Shown here piece after piece: positions 46,801 to 56,886 of a DNA stretch of 64,000 nt. The notes under the pieces were generated by a model. That model saw nothing but the letters and a program-made list of their open reading frames with translations, was not told where the DNA came from and ran no database searches. Where the stretch lies: assembly GCF_000003815.2 (NCBI RefSeq), contig NC_049981.1, forward strand, positions 20,492,646 to 20,556,645, written 5' to 3'. How positions within the stretch are numbered: position 1 is the stretch's first letter; every line of letters begins with the position of its first letter. The translations under genes and the position numbers were made by a program. The stretch is from Branchiostoma floridae (taxonomy: Eukaryota > Chordata > Leptocardii > Amphioxiformes > Branchiostomatidae).

Positions 46801-49800
46801 TTGTAATGTGCCTCATCAGAAAGCTTGTTTTGCAGACAGAGCAACCGTAACCGAACGATAAACTAAGAAGTTGCCTGACAAAACAACACAAAAATATATA
46901 CAACGTGTCAAAACGCGCTGCTATGCTAAAAAGCACTGCTACTAATGTATCTCAGAGTGCCACATGTTTACATTTTTGCATAATTAGCAGTTTTAATCAA
47001 CCTTATCACCCCTTATCACCCCTGCCGATGCAATGCGATCGTCCATTTTTGCGAGGAGGAGGAGGATTGGCTCCCGTGTGCCGTGAACAGACGGGAGCCA
47101 ATGGGAGGAGGAGGAGGAGGAGGAGGAATGGCTCCCGTCTGACCGATTCTACCATTTGCCATGGGTGGTCACGTGGGTTTTCACGGGTTGCGCCTACACA
47201 CTGACATTTTTCGGGGGTTGGCTCGCCGATACTGTCGGCAACCGCTTCTGGACAATCCTGGTCAGCATGTGGATCTATCTCGTCGGTGAGATGAATGAAT
47301 GAACGAATGAATTAAGAAAGGAATGCACACCTACCCCGGCGAGATGATATGAGTCGATGATTGTCAATAAATGATATCAATTACTAACTTTTATCAATCA
47401 TGATAGTATGTGATATAGTCTATTACGCTTGAAGTTTTGTATTTTGATTAACTTCGTGAAAACGAACGTATTGGTTTCGGTCTATGTGTTTGTTTGTATC
47501 CGTGTGTGTTCACTCTTATTTGAATATTGTGTATTGAGAGGATGTGAGGCGGAAGATGGTGCAGAAGGTGAAGGCAAGATGGGAAAGTTAACTTAGCTCG
47601 GGTCCAAAGTTGCAGAGGCAGGAACATGAATAAGCAGAATTGGAGAAACTCACAATTATTAAGTATATAAGAAATTCCCCAAACTCTTACTGTTTTACTG
47701 AAGTGCGAAGTCTTCGATTTCTCTTTGTAACGCTGTACATTTGACTCTTGCCAATCTTGAACAATATTATATCATAAGCTCTTGTATTGCATGTAATGTG
47801 TTTGCACACTTCGGAGCATAGATGTTTCACTGCACCCACTCCAGGGACAGCCCTACTCGTCGCTTCCTCCAGTTTGTGTGGCTCACATCCGGACGGACGC
47901 GTCTCCGGGCTTTACTTTGCCGGCCTGACTCTCGTTGCCATAGGAACGGGAGGCAGCAAATCCAACCTCGGTCTGTTCGGCGCACAGCAGTACAAAGGTT
48001 TAGGAGAGGACGCGAAAGTCCAGCTGCAACATTTCTTCCACTGGTAACGTTCTTTGTTTAATCATCTTTAATTATCATTTAGCTTTAAGACAGACAAGGA
48101 CAATGTGGCACTTGACTCAAGTCAGTCACTTATTTCAACAGTGCCACATACAAATGACAGACGGAAGATAAAAGTAGTCACATAGCCTTTTTTGGGCTGT
48201 AACTGGGTTGTTATCAACTGTGTCTATTGAATGGTATTGAAAGGTGAGCCTATCCCTCACCTTGGAGAGAGTAAAGTCGTGTTGAATGCCTTTAACAGGG
48301 ACACAAGTTCGGTAGCATGACAGCATTGGCGGAGGTTATGGGTCAAGTAACCTGTAATTTATACACCACATGACCCAGTCTGTCAATTAAAAATTGTTTG
48401 CCGTTGTTTCGACCACTACTCTCGCGTCACATAATCAGATGCAAACACTCGTCCATTGCCTATAATAAATCAATTGGTCCTGAGTGCGGAACAACCAATA
48501 GTTAGATGGAAAGGGGTTTGTTGGATCAATATAGGTGAAGTGAAACCAAAAGTGAAACCTTCAACTTCGTAACTAAAGAAAGGAACGATTGATTGCTACA
48601 GGTACTACTGGTGTATTAACCTGGGCGCTACCATTGGCGTGGTAGGGGTGCCGACTCTACAAAAGCACGTCAGTGTGCTGAGTGGGTACGTGGTGACCTG
48701 TGTCTGCGTCGTGCTTTCTGCTCTTGTCTTCGTCTTAGGCCGCATTGGAAGCTTCTACAGTCAAGAAAACAGCACACATGGTTGGTTCTTTATTCAATTT
48801 TTAGTCTACTTAAAATCCATTTTTCTCTTTTGTTGATTATTTATTCCCTTGCAGTTGGGCCACTTCACCATTATCCGCGGGGCAACCTATTAGACTAAGT
48901 ATATGTTGTTAAAAATGTATTTATAGGGATATCAAATAGACGGACGGTGGTTTCAAATGTGGTTACAATATTTTAATATAATAATAAATTACAACATTAC
49001 AGTTTGAAACAACCGTCAACCTGGTATCCTTGAACACTCTGTTTTTTAAAACATCGGATATAAGTGACATGTACCTCGCGGATAAAGGTGAACTAGCATT
49101 ACTTCCACTATGATATTACAGAGATCCGGAGCAGAATCGTTGCTGGCCTACTTGATCCGAGCAGAAAAACGCGACGTAGAGAGCTGCAAGGAAGGTGCGA
49201 TATTGATAACAATTACTTACATGTTCTGTTGCTAATGTCTTCTTTCCATCCGGTTTTTAGAGACAAAAACGTGTACACCCCTTAACGTGCATGCCCCTTA
49301 ACTGTGGTCTGATAGATAGAAGCTCTTCGACAATGAGACAGGGGTATAACAGACAGGGTTTCGGGAAGGCGACAACTGAAGACACCTGGCTTTTTTTAAT
49401 TTCCTTTTAACGTTGCAGACTGTGGAGTTCGACCATCCCGAAGGAGGTGTGGAAACTGATGCAAATATTCGCAACTCTGATCCCATACTACGCCATCTAC
49501 TCACAGGTAATGGGAATAACAACAATTAATTGAATCTTGAGAAACGAGTACCGATTCAGTAGCATTGCGTCTCTTCTTTTACCATGTTTTGCCAAGCTTA
49601 GAGTGTCTGGCTTGACGTTGCACAGTTTGATTTCCTTCGAATTCAGTCACCCGATCATGATTGTTTCCCAGTTTACCTCCCAGAAGAAAATGCCCTTACA
49701 AAGTTCCTTTGTTGATTGGAAGTCAAGTTAAATGATGTTGGTCGCAGATGCTCGTAAACATTTACCAAGCAAATGTAGCTAGGTCAGACAGCATAACAAG

Positions 49801-51540
49801 GCTAAGATTACATTGAATGAATAACATTATCCATTCCAACAGACAAGAACAACCTACCTGTTCCAAAGCGAACGTCTGCGCATGCCTGCGGGGTCAGAGG
49901 CCACGTACTTCAGCGCCATTAACAACCTGACTATCCTCCTGATGATCCCACTCATGGTCCGGTTTGTGTATCCCCGCCTGACGAACAAGGAAGTACAATT
50001 TACACCGCTGACTGTCATGGGTATGTTCGACTAGATATGAATAGTTCTATGTACTAATAGTCACACGACGATGGCTGATCAAGAAAATCATTTCAGTACA
50101 TGAACTCGCATTCATTGAAACGCTATGGTTTGGATACTTGAATGCATAGATACTTTATTCAGTCCATTAACTAATAACATACATTTATTTGGTAAGAATC
50201 TAGTCTTCCTGGACATAGGGACATACACATTAGCTAAAAGTTTAACATACCTATTTACAGATAATACACAGTCAAGTTGAATGGCTACTAGTATATGAAT
50301 GTGGCAAAATAATCTATACAGGTGTCGGAATCCTGCTGTCTACGCTGTCGGTGCTATCCGCAGAGGTGGTGGAAGTTGGCCGCCGACAGCTTGTCCACAG
50401 CGGCCACTTCTTTCAGCAGGCGGTAGGGAACCGCACTCTTCGCGCTGCAGAGCTGAGTGTGGCGGTACAGATCCCACAGTTAGTCCTGTCAGGCGTCAGT
50501 GAAGTGTTCACCCTCGCCGTCGGTAAGCCCTGCCACTTTCGTTTTGTGTGTTTTCTTTTTGTGGCATCGGTAACGTTATATTGTATCCGTAGCTCATGTT
50601 TTCCGTTGTAGCCGTTAACGTTACATGCTGCACAAGCGTTGTGTATGTGTACTTTTCCCGCGCTTTCCCGACGTTGTTTTCAGACTATTGTATGAGTGGC
50701 TGTGCTGTCTTCACCGTGCTAACTGGCTTGAATTGAATGTACATTAATCGTCAGGTTACTACTTTGCCTACACGGAAGCTCCGCCTGGTTACGAGGGGAC
50801 CATCATGGGGGCCTTTCTACTAATGTGGGGACTCGGCAGCGGTCTCAGCGTACTTCTAACCGAGATAGTCAACGCCATATGTTGTGAGGAAACGAATATC
50901 AATAATATTCCATTCTTAAGAAACAAGATGTAAAAACATACACATCAACATAAGTTTGAATACTAGTATTGAACTTAGGGAGCTTCAACACAAAATAATA
51001 AGAGACCTTCATACGTTATCGCATTGCCATAGACATTTGTCATATGAAAGAGAATTTAAGATAGCATTGGAACATTTGGCAAATTGTGTTCTTCTCTGCG
51101 TCTATCCTCTGTTACATTTGACTGTACAGTTGTTAACTGTTTATAATGTGTTCTCCGCAACTTTATACTTTATAGTAATTTGAATGTCCATGTTTATATG
51201 TCAACTTGTTAGAAATGACACAATTCATTATGTAACTAACAATATTCGATGATAACTGTAATTATGTATTTTGTATATATTTTCAGATGGCGTGTCTGGT
51301 GCCGCCTGCTTCCCACTAGAGTTAAATGACGGCCATGTAGAGTATTTCTTCCTGACCCTTGCCGTCCTCCTGATGGCGACATTCGGCGTCTTTTGGTACC
51401 TGGAGCGCCATTACGTGTACAGGTCAGAGGTCACCACGCAGACGCAAGACGCTGAATATCCGCTCCTGGAGAGTAAAGAGACTAGTGGTACTGGTACCGC
51501 TTACGGCACAACTGGACATACGGAAAACATTCATACATAA
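43825..51540 (+). CDS. SLC15A4-like: SLC15 (POT) transporter gene 4, first coding exon split by a foldback-type insertion
   Basis: Inferred pieces: exon 1 as 43825-44023 plus 47160-47285, then 47845-48043, 48602-48780, 49122-49194, 49419-49506, 49843-50020, 50322-50522, 50755-50883, 51287-51540. Ignoring the insertion they encode 541 aa with the same intron phases as genes 2 and 3. POT motifs: ELCER in helix 1, GGWLAD, GTGGSKSNLG, YYWCIN, FAYTEAP. The tail has EYPLL, a YxxL-type signal. An element of at least 3.1 kb interrupts exon 1 just after ERYH; removing it with one copy of the 10-bp duplication gives YHLPWVVTWVF, which lines up without a gap with YHDPLTFTWIF of gene 3. As assembled the protein would stop after about 128 residues. 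Either a disrupted allele or a young loss of function; all other exons look intact. Confidence 0.85.
44014..44023 (+). repeat. Target-site duplication, left copy
   Basis: TACCATTTGC, identical to 47150-47159; the two copies bracket the insertion in SLC15 gene 4. Confidence 0.85.
44870..45793 (+). repeat. Minisatellite, left arm
   Basis: About 19 units of 46-50 bp, each close to GCCTAGGGGCCAGGTGAGAC, then ATTGTACAGGTGAGATAGG, then TGTGTTTACTTT. Units differ at a few positions (GTAGGGACC, TGATAAGG). Each unit carries up to two CAGGTGAGA strings. Open frames across the array repeat MSHLAPRQSK on the minus strand and are an effect of the repeat, not genes. Confidence 0.9.
45794..45893. other. 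Assembly gap of 100 N
   Basis: Exactly 100 N, the usual placeholder for a gap of unknown length. It falls between the two oppositely oriented minisatellite arms, where a palindrome would defeat assembly. Confidence 0.95.
45894..46376 (-). repeat. Minisatellite, right arm (inverted)
   Basis: About ten units that are the reverse complement of the left arm, for example CTCACCTGGCCCCTAGGCAA followed by AGTAAACACACCTATCTCAC. Units next to the gap (45894-46010) are more degenerate and A-rich, which may be true divergence or poor base quality at the contig end. Confidence 0.88.
46506..46590 (+). repeat. tRNA-like sequence inside the foldback element
   Basis: TGGTTTGCACGTTGGATTTGTAATC resembles a tRNA D-arm to anticodon-arm stretch (TGT in the loop position). 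CCCGGCTTCGATCCCGGG is a well-formed T arm with B box. The 5' acceptor strand does not pair with the 3' strand TATCGGC, so it is a pseudo-tRNA or SINE head rather than a functional tRNA. Confidence 0.55.
47150..47159 (+). repeat. Target-site duplication, right copy
   Basis: TACCATTTGC, identical to 44014-44023. The coding sequence of SLC15 gene 4 exon 1 resumes directly after it. Confidence 0.85.
48859..49102. mobile_element. MITE family 2 copy ending about 19 bp before exon 4 of SLC15 gene 4
   Basis: TTCACCATTATCCGCGGGGC at the left and CGCGGATAAAGGTGAAC at the right are inverted and match the element at 779-982; the interior is AT-rich. The right end almost reaches the exon 4 acceptor (AG at 49120-49121), so the branch-point region may come from the element. 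Confidence 0.7.
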
Positions 51541-53725
51541 ACAAGATTAACAAGATCATTTGCCTTCAAAAGGAATGTCCACAAATATTTTATTTTTGTT
51601 TCAAGTTGTTTCATCAGGGACAGAACTTGAAACGGTCATGAACAGTGTCATGAAAGATACTACATGTAGTATCTTTTTTTCCAGAAACTATCTTACGATC
51701 TCAATATTTATCATGAACTAGATTTCCACGACGTCATAGCTTCCGATAATGGCAGTTGTCACGGTTGATCATCTTCTGAACCTAAACAACATAAGTTGTT
51801 CAAAGAATGAAAGTCATATCTTAGCAAAGAATATTATTTTACTGCTTCCTCATAACTTATGTAGATATGACGCTGCTTTGCATGATTTATGCCTAATAAT
51901 GTTCATCTTCACACCGAGCCTTATAACGTTGACGCTCCGCTGCAGTACCACAACTCGCCACTAGAAGGCCAATTATCGAACTTTCTTTTCCTTTTTACAG
52001 CCCCTCCTCATCCACCAAATATCACGCACAACCATCCACATTGTCTCGGGTTATGCCGTACACACGCGCGCTGCTGACTGTATCAAACCAAGGAGCTTTT
52101 CCTTGGTCAAACGGGCAATAAGTTAATAAACCACATGTTCAAAACGAAAGCGCCTTTTTTTCGTAATCATTTGATGACTATGGTAAGGGCAATGGCCAAT
52201 CAGGTAGAATTACACACAGACACGCCTAATTGAATTCTGATAGTCCTTGGGGAGCGAAGCACTACAAATGACCTCAGGCGTCCAGAAGACACGGATTGTA
52301 CCGTCACCAGTGCGCATGTGCGTCAGATCAAGAACCGGTTAGACCGGATTGGTGACGTCCTTAGTTTACGTCACAAAGGTTACAAAGGGCTATTCCGTGG
52401 CGTCTAAACACCATGGTTATCAACAGTATGATCTATGCTGTGAATTGAAACTTTGTACGTGAGGAATTCACCCTGTATGGTCTTCAACTGTGATTATACA
52501 ATATCACAAGTTGTTGGCAGATTCGTCAGAGGAGCGCCGACCCACTAGCAGCGACCAAGACTCTGGCTTCGTGACAGTATCCAGGTCAGTTCCATGATGT
52601 CTACTCTAATCTTAGACGCAGGTTTAAAGATTTAGCTATGACAGAAAGAGGGACTGGCCCTTATACACAGGTAGTCGCCATAATATACATATAACTTCGC
52701 ACAAGTCGTACTGATGTGTATGTGGTTTCTGAATATATCTTGGGTAAATATAAAGTCCTTGGCTGATGTATGAAAAACCCTTCAGCATTGATGCCATCAA
52801 CTTGCCCCTCCCACCCTGACTCCTTTTCTACCACTTCCCGTAAATCACAGCGAACGATAACCGGTACGACAGGTGACATTGATAGCCTGAACTGTAGGAA
52901 TAAGTCGCGATACCACAGCCTTCCAGTAGCCAGGCTCTTAGGCTGGGAGAGGGTGTAGACACAATTTCTCCGGCGTCGGAAACTAGCCCCTGTGTTGAAC
53001 ATGGGAATCAGCGCTCCTACCGACAATTAACCATATTTAGAACATTTTAATGCAACGGATGAATTTCTATTTTTGATGCGCCTAGATAAACCCTGTTTAT
53101 CAAACATTATCTGTTCCTATATTTACATGTACAAAGAAGCGAGAACATGTCAACCAACATGTTAGCTTAGCAGCTTGAAATAGTTAAATTGTACCTTGTT
53201 GTCTCTGCATATGTCTGTTATGTCTATTATCAGTGACCTTACCTAGCCTGTCGAGGCATGGATGTACAATAAACCCAGTTCATTAACCCCAGCGTCCCAA
53301 GAAGGCTAAGGAGGCTACAATGGACACAACACAAACAAAAATGGCGTATCTAACGTTACATTAGCGAGAACTATTTGACCCAAAATAAGTGGCAAAAAAC
53401 AAAGAAACAAGCTTGAGGGCAAAACCTGAAGGACGTTTTTCGTAATCATCCTTTTCACTCATGATTTCAAATTGTGTCTAATTGATAATAAATCAACACA
53501 ATGTCAAACGCCTTTCCCATTCGAGGACCATGGTAAAACACACACACACAATCTACTTTCTCCGTACCCTTTTTGTTCTGCATTAACGAAGGTCGCTAAT
53601 TTAGTACAAGTATTTTTGTTCAAGAGTCAAAGTATAATTAAAAATATATAATTGTCTTGACCATGGGTGTTCTTGTGTTACAGGTACAGCCGTTCATTTT
53701 TCCTGAACGCTCCGAGTAGCCAGCA
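51541..53725. other. Intergenic region between SLC15 gene 4 and B3GALT6
   Basis: Holds the 24-bp palindrome at 51653-51676 and, near 52087-52105, a small hairpin (CCAAGGAGCTTTTCCTTGG). A TTACAG/GTACAGCC string at about 53678-53688 could be the acceptor of a non-coding 5' exon of B3GALT6. No other gene is recognised. Confidence 0.45.
51653..51676. repeat. 24-bp perfect palindrome followed by a T run, 3' of SLC15 gene 4
   Basis: AAAGATACTACA followed by its exact complement and then more T residues, about 113 bp past the stop codon. In RNA it would be a strong hairpin in the likely 3' UTR. Confidence 0.5.
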
Positions 53726-55309
53726 ATGTTGTGCCGCCGATTTCGTCGACATTCCTCCACCATTTTTGTCTTCTTGTTGTTCCTTCTTCCGATGTACCTT
53801 GGCATTTTGTACATTCTAAATTGCGGCGACCCCATCATTGATAGCTACATCGTGCAGAGAGATCGAGAGCCAGTGGAGAAGTATCAGACATTTCTAGCGG
53901 TTCTGGTCACGACTTCGTCGAATAACATCGAAAGAAGAGACGCCGTCAGAGAGACGTGGTTAACATACGGTAACAGTAGTATGTTCAAACGCTTTGTGAT
54001 CGGCACAGCGTCCGCAGACCCCAATGAGATCGCTAGACTAGACAGGGAAAACTGGGGGAAGGGAGACCTGCTGCTTCTGCCGGATGTACACGACTCTTAC
54101 GCCACGCTGTCGTTAAAGGTACTTCACATGTTGACGTGGCTGGACAGACATGTGGATTTTAAGTACGTCCTGAAAGTAGACGACGATTCGTTTGCAAGGT
54201 TAGACGTCATGGAGAAGGAACTGAGACAGAGGAACGAGGAGGCACTGTACTGGGGATTTTTCCACGGGGACGCGAAGGTTCCGAAGGAAGGACCACTGGA
54301 AGACCACGACTGGGTGCTGTGTGACCGGTACGTCCCGTACGCGCTCGGGGGAGGTTATGTGCTGTCCGCAGACCTGGTGCACTACATCGCCACTAATGTA
54401 GACTCGCTAAAACTCTACCGTAGCGAGGATGTCACAGTGGGGGCCTGGCTGGGGCCGCTGAACATCAAGAGAGAACACGACGTTCGGTAAGTGAACAGAT
54501 CTTTTCATATGATATAGCTAGAATACTAATGTCAGGTTTCCACTTTGCCATAACCACCGATTGCCATCACTACACATCGACCACTGTTTGCATGGTTATC
54601 TATTTCCATCGCATCATTTTACTCTAAATTGTCATTGCATGAGAGGGTGCCTTTTCAGTTTTAAGGATCTTTATGATACAGACAGACATATGTAAGTGCA
54701 GCTGCACATGTATAACTAATATGGTAAAAAGCAAATACAACGTGGGCAAACTCTGTCAATATCTGTTAGTTTGATATATGATGCTCAAATGATGATACCA
54801 TTAGAACTCTGCTTTCCTTCGGTGTACACTAGTGCTATAGATCATGGTAGGCTCCTATGTCCGCCTAATAAAAACGTCGTTCGCTTCGTTCACTTGGTGG
54901 TTTCTGTAGGAATCACCCATACCTTGGCACATAAACCCTATATCAATCAGTGAGAGCAAGTCATAATTCCTTGCCTAGGCCTAAACTTAAGAAAAAAAAG
55001 GGATTTGAGGCTGTGAGAGTTGCGGTCAAACCCTATTAAACGTTGCAATTGATGTACACATCAAATAACGTTAGAAACATATCACTTTTTCCTCACCGTA
55101 GGTTCGACACGATGAATCATTCTCGCGGATGCAGCAACCAGTACCTGGTGACCCATAAACAGTCGGAGAATGAGATGAGGAAAAAGCACCACCAGTTACA
55201 GACGAAGGGAAGACTGTGTGAGACGGAGTACAGGAAGGCCAAATCTTACATCTACGACTGGGCCGTGCTGCCGTCACAGTGTTGCAAGAAAAAATCCGGG
55301 ATCATCTAG
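53726..55309 (+). CDS. B3GALT6: Beta-1,3-galactosyltransferase 6, 2 exons
   Basis: Exons 53726-54486 and 55102-55309 (GT-AG, phase 2); 322 aa, close to the 329 aa of human B3GALT6. A Golgi type II enzyme (galactosyltransferase II) that adds the second galactose of the glycosaminoglycan-protein linkage tetrasaccharide, needed for heparan and chondroitin sulfate. Visible features: a short basic cytoplasmic N-terminus, a signal anchor (about residues 12-30), the GT31 ERRDAVRETWL motif, the metal-binding DDD in LKVDDDSFARLD, YALGGGYVLSADLVHYI and the C-terminal RGCSNQYLVTHKQS, all hallmarks of this enzyme rather than other beta-3-galactosyltransferases. The human gene has a single coding exon; here an intron splits EHDVR from FDT. 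No neighbour is functionally linked. Confidence 0.95.
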
Positions 55310-56886
55310 CCACAAGTTACTCATCCACATTGACTTTTCTTATGTAATGCTGCGGGTACTTTCTTCAACTTGTTTGAATGGACCTTCCTGAAGAAATAGA
55401 TTTCTCATGTGGAATGATGCATTAGCACGTAACTAAGATCATTACATGTATGACCAGTTCTACTACATCCAACATGGCTGACAATATGTATGTCGTAGTC
55501 ATGGGTGCATCATATACGGCTAATGAGACGACGAGAATTCGAAGGAGTAATACTAGTGTTTTAACCATTGCATGTCAGTTATCTAGATTGTGTGAGAAAG
55601 AGGTTAAAGGTTAAATGGCGATACAGTAGAATTCTGTGACAGTACTTTGGCAGATTATGAATTTTGCCTCCACTGAGAATTTGAGAATGATGACTGAGAG
55701 ATAGGGTCATAGAAGATACATGTAAAGTACGGTAGAGACGTACTGAATGAGGTTGTATTTTTTTTCCTGTCTTTAAATTCAGGATAGTGAACAGGGATGG
55801 ACCGACCAGCTTTAAACAGCAACTGTGAAAGGGAAACTATGAGCACTTTTGAAATAGGAATAGAAATGTGACCTATAGAAATATGTTTTATAATACAACA
55901 ATAACTGAAACCGGTTGAAAGGCCATCTTTATTTTGAACACCCTAGTTCGAGCAGTGGTAACAACTGAGACAGCCAATCCGTGCATTTATCTAAAGAATC
56001 TAAGGTCTCATTGATGTTTTATTTCACATGCATCGAAACAAGGAGCGTTGATAAAAGCTCCTTGATCGAAAGCAAGGTAAAATACGTGTCTTACACGGGG
56101 CCATTCACAATGAACTTACTTGAAATATATTGACATTGTTAATTCCTTGTTGAGCACAGTTACCCTTCATCAGGTGAAAAAATCCCAACAACCTCTAAAC
56201 ATACAGTCTTTTTATGACAATTACTAAACGTAGTTAGTCACGCACCGCTAAAGAAGCAATTTCCCGCTGACATTTCCGCCCGGTCGACCGCACAACTCAG
56301 AACCCAGGACTGTGTACCTCCGCCCTATCCCGCGACTATCAAACTTTGCCTGCTAATGTCTTTAGTTACAAAAATACTTTCACCAATATGAAGTTTGAGA
56401 TCAGTTGGGGTCAGCATGGAATTTCTCGCCGCTAAAACACCCGTCCATGCAGCTGTTTACTTTTTGTGTCGGAACTCTATTACACTGGTAGTAATATATC
56501 AAAAAGACCTTAAGAAATAAAAACGTTAGTGCTGTATCTTTCAGGTAACAAATAGTATGAATTTCATATAAGATAAATATTTGATATAAAACAACAGATG
56601 GGCAAAACAAGCTTAAGACGGAACCACACATCTGCTTGAAGTTTACGAAGGTGCCAATCATTGCAGACGTCACGACGTACCACTGCTCTGTCACGTGCCA
56701 ACAACCCGCCCCAACTTGTGATTATACATCATGTTTTCTTCGAATAATAAGTAATTGTCTGGAGAGGAAAAAGTAGCTGGAACACACCTTTCGGGCAGGT
56801 GTTTTTGCTACCTGCGATTGTTTCATTATTTCGCAATGACCGCGGTCTTAAATACGGGATAGACAAACTCTATTCTCAACTGCAAG
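55310..56886. other. Intergenic region between B3GALT6 and the LRR gene
   Basis: No gene is recognised. A hairpin CAAGGAGC/GCTCCTTG lies near 56040-56064, and an isolated ATCTGCTTG end, related to MITE family 1, is near 56630. Confidence 0.45.

Larger units (their letters stand above)
44024..47149. mobile_element. Foldback-type transposable element inserted in SLC15 gene 4
   Basis: The element is 3126 bp as assembled, including a 100-N gap, so its true size is unknown. Both ends share an inverted repeat of about 100 bp (44024-44130 against 47050-47149): ACGGGAGCCA, a run of TCC triplets, TGGCTCCCG, a spacer, ACGGGAGCCAATCCTCCTCC, then CTCGCAA. Each end can also fold on itself through ACGGGAGCCA and TGGCTCCCG. 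The middle carries two oppositely oriented minisatellite arms. A 10-bp duplication flanks it. Long internally repetitive inverted repeats with 8-10 bp duplications recall Drosophila FB and sea-urchin TU elements; this comparison is from general knowledge, not a search. No transposase frame is seen. Confidence 0.82.

Noticed and set aside
44023-47160. The insertion in SLC15 gene 4 as a normal spliced intron
   Set aside because: The borders lack GT and AG at the exact junctions, a direct duplication flanks it, and genes 1, 2 and 3 have no intron at this position.
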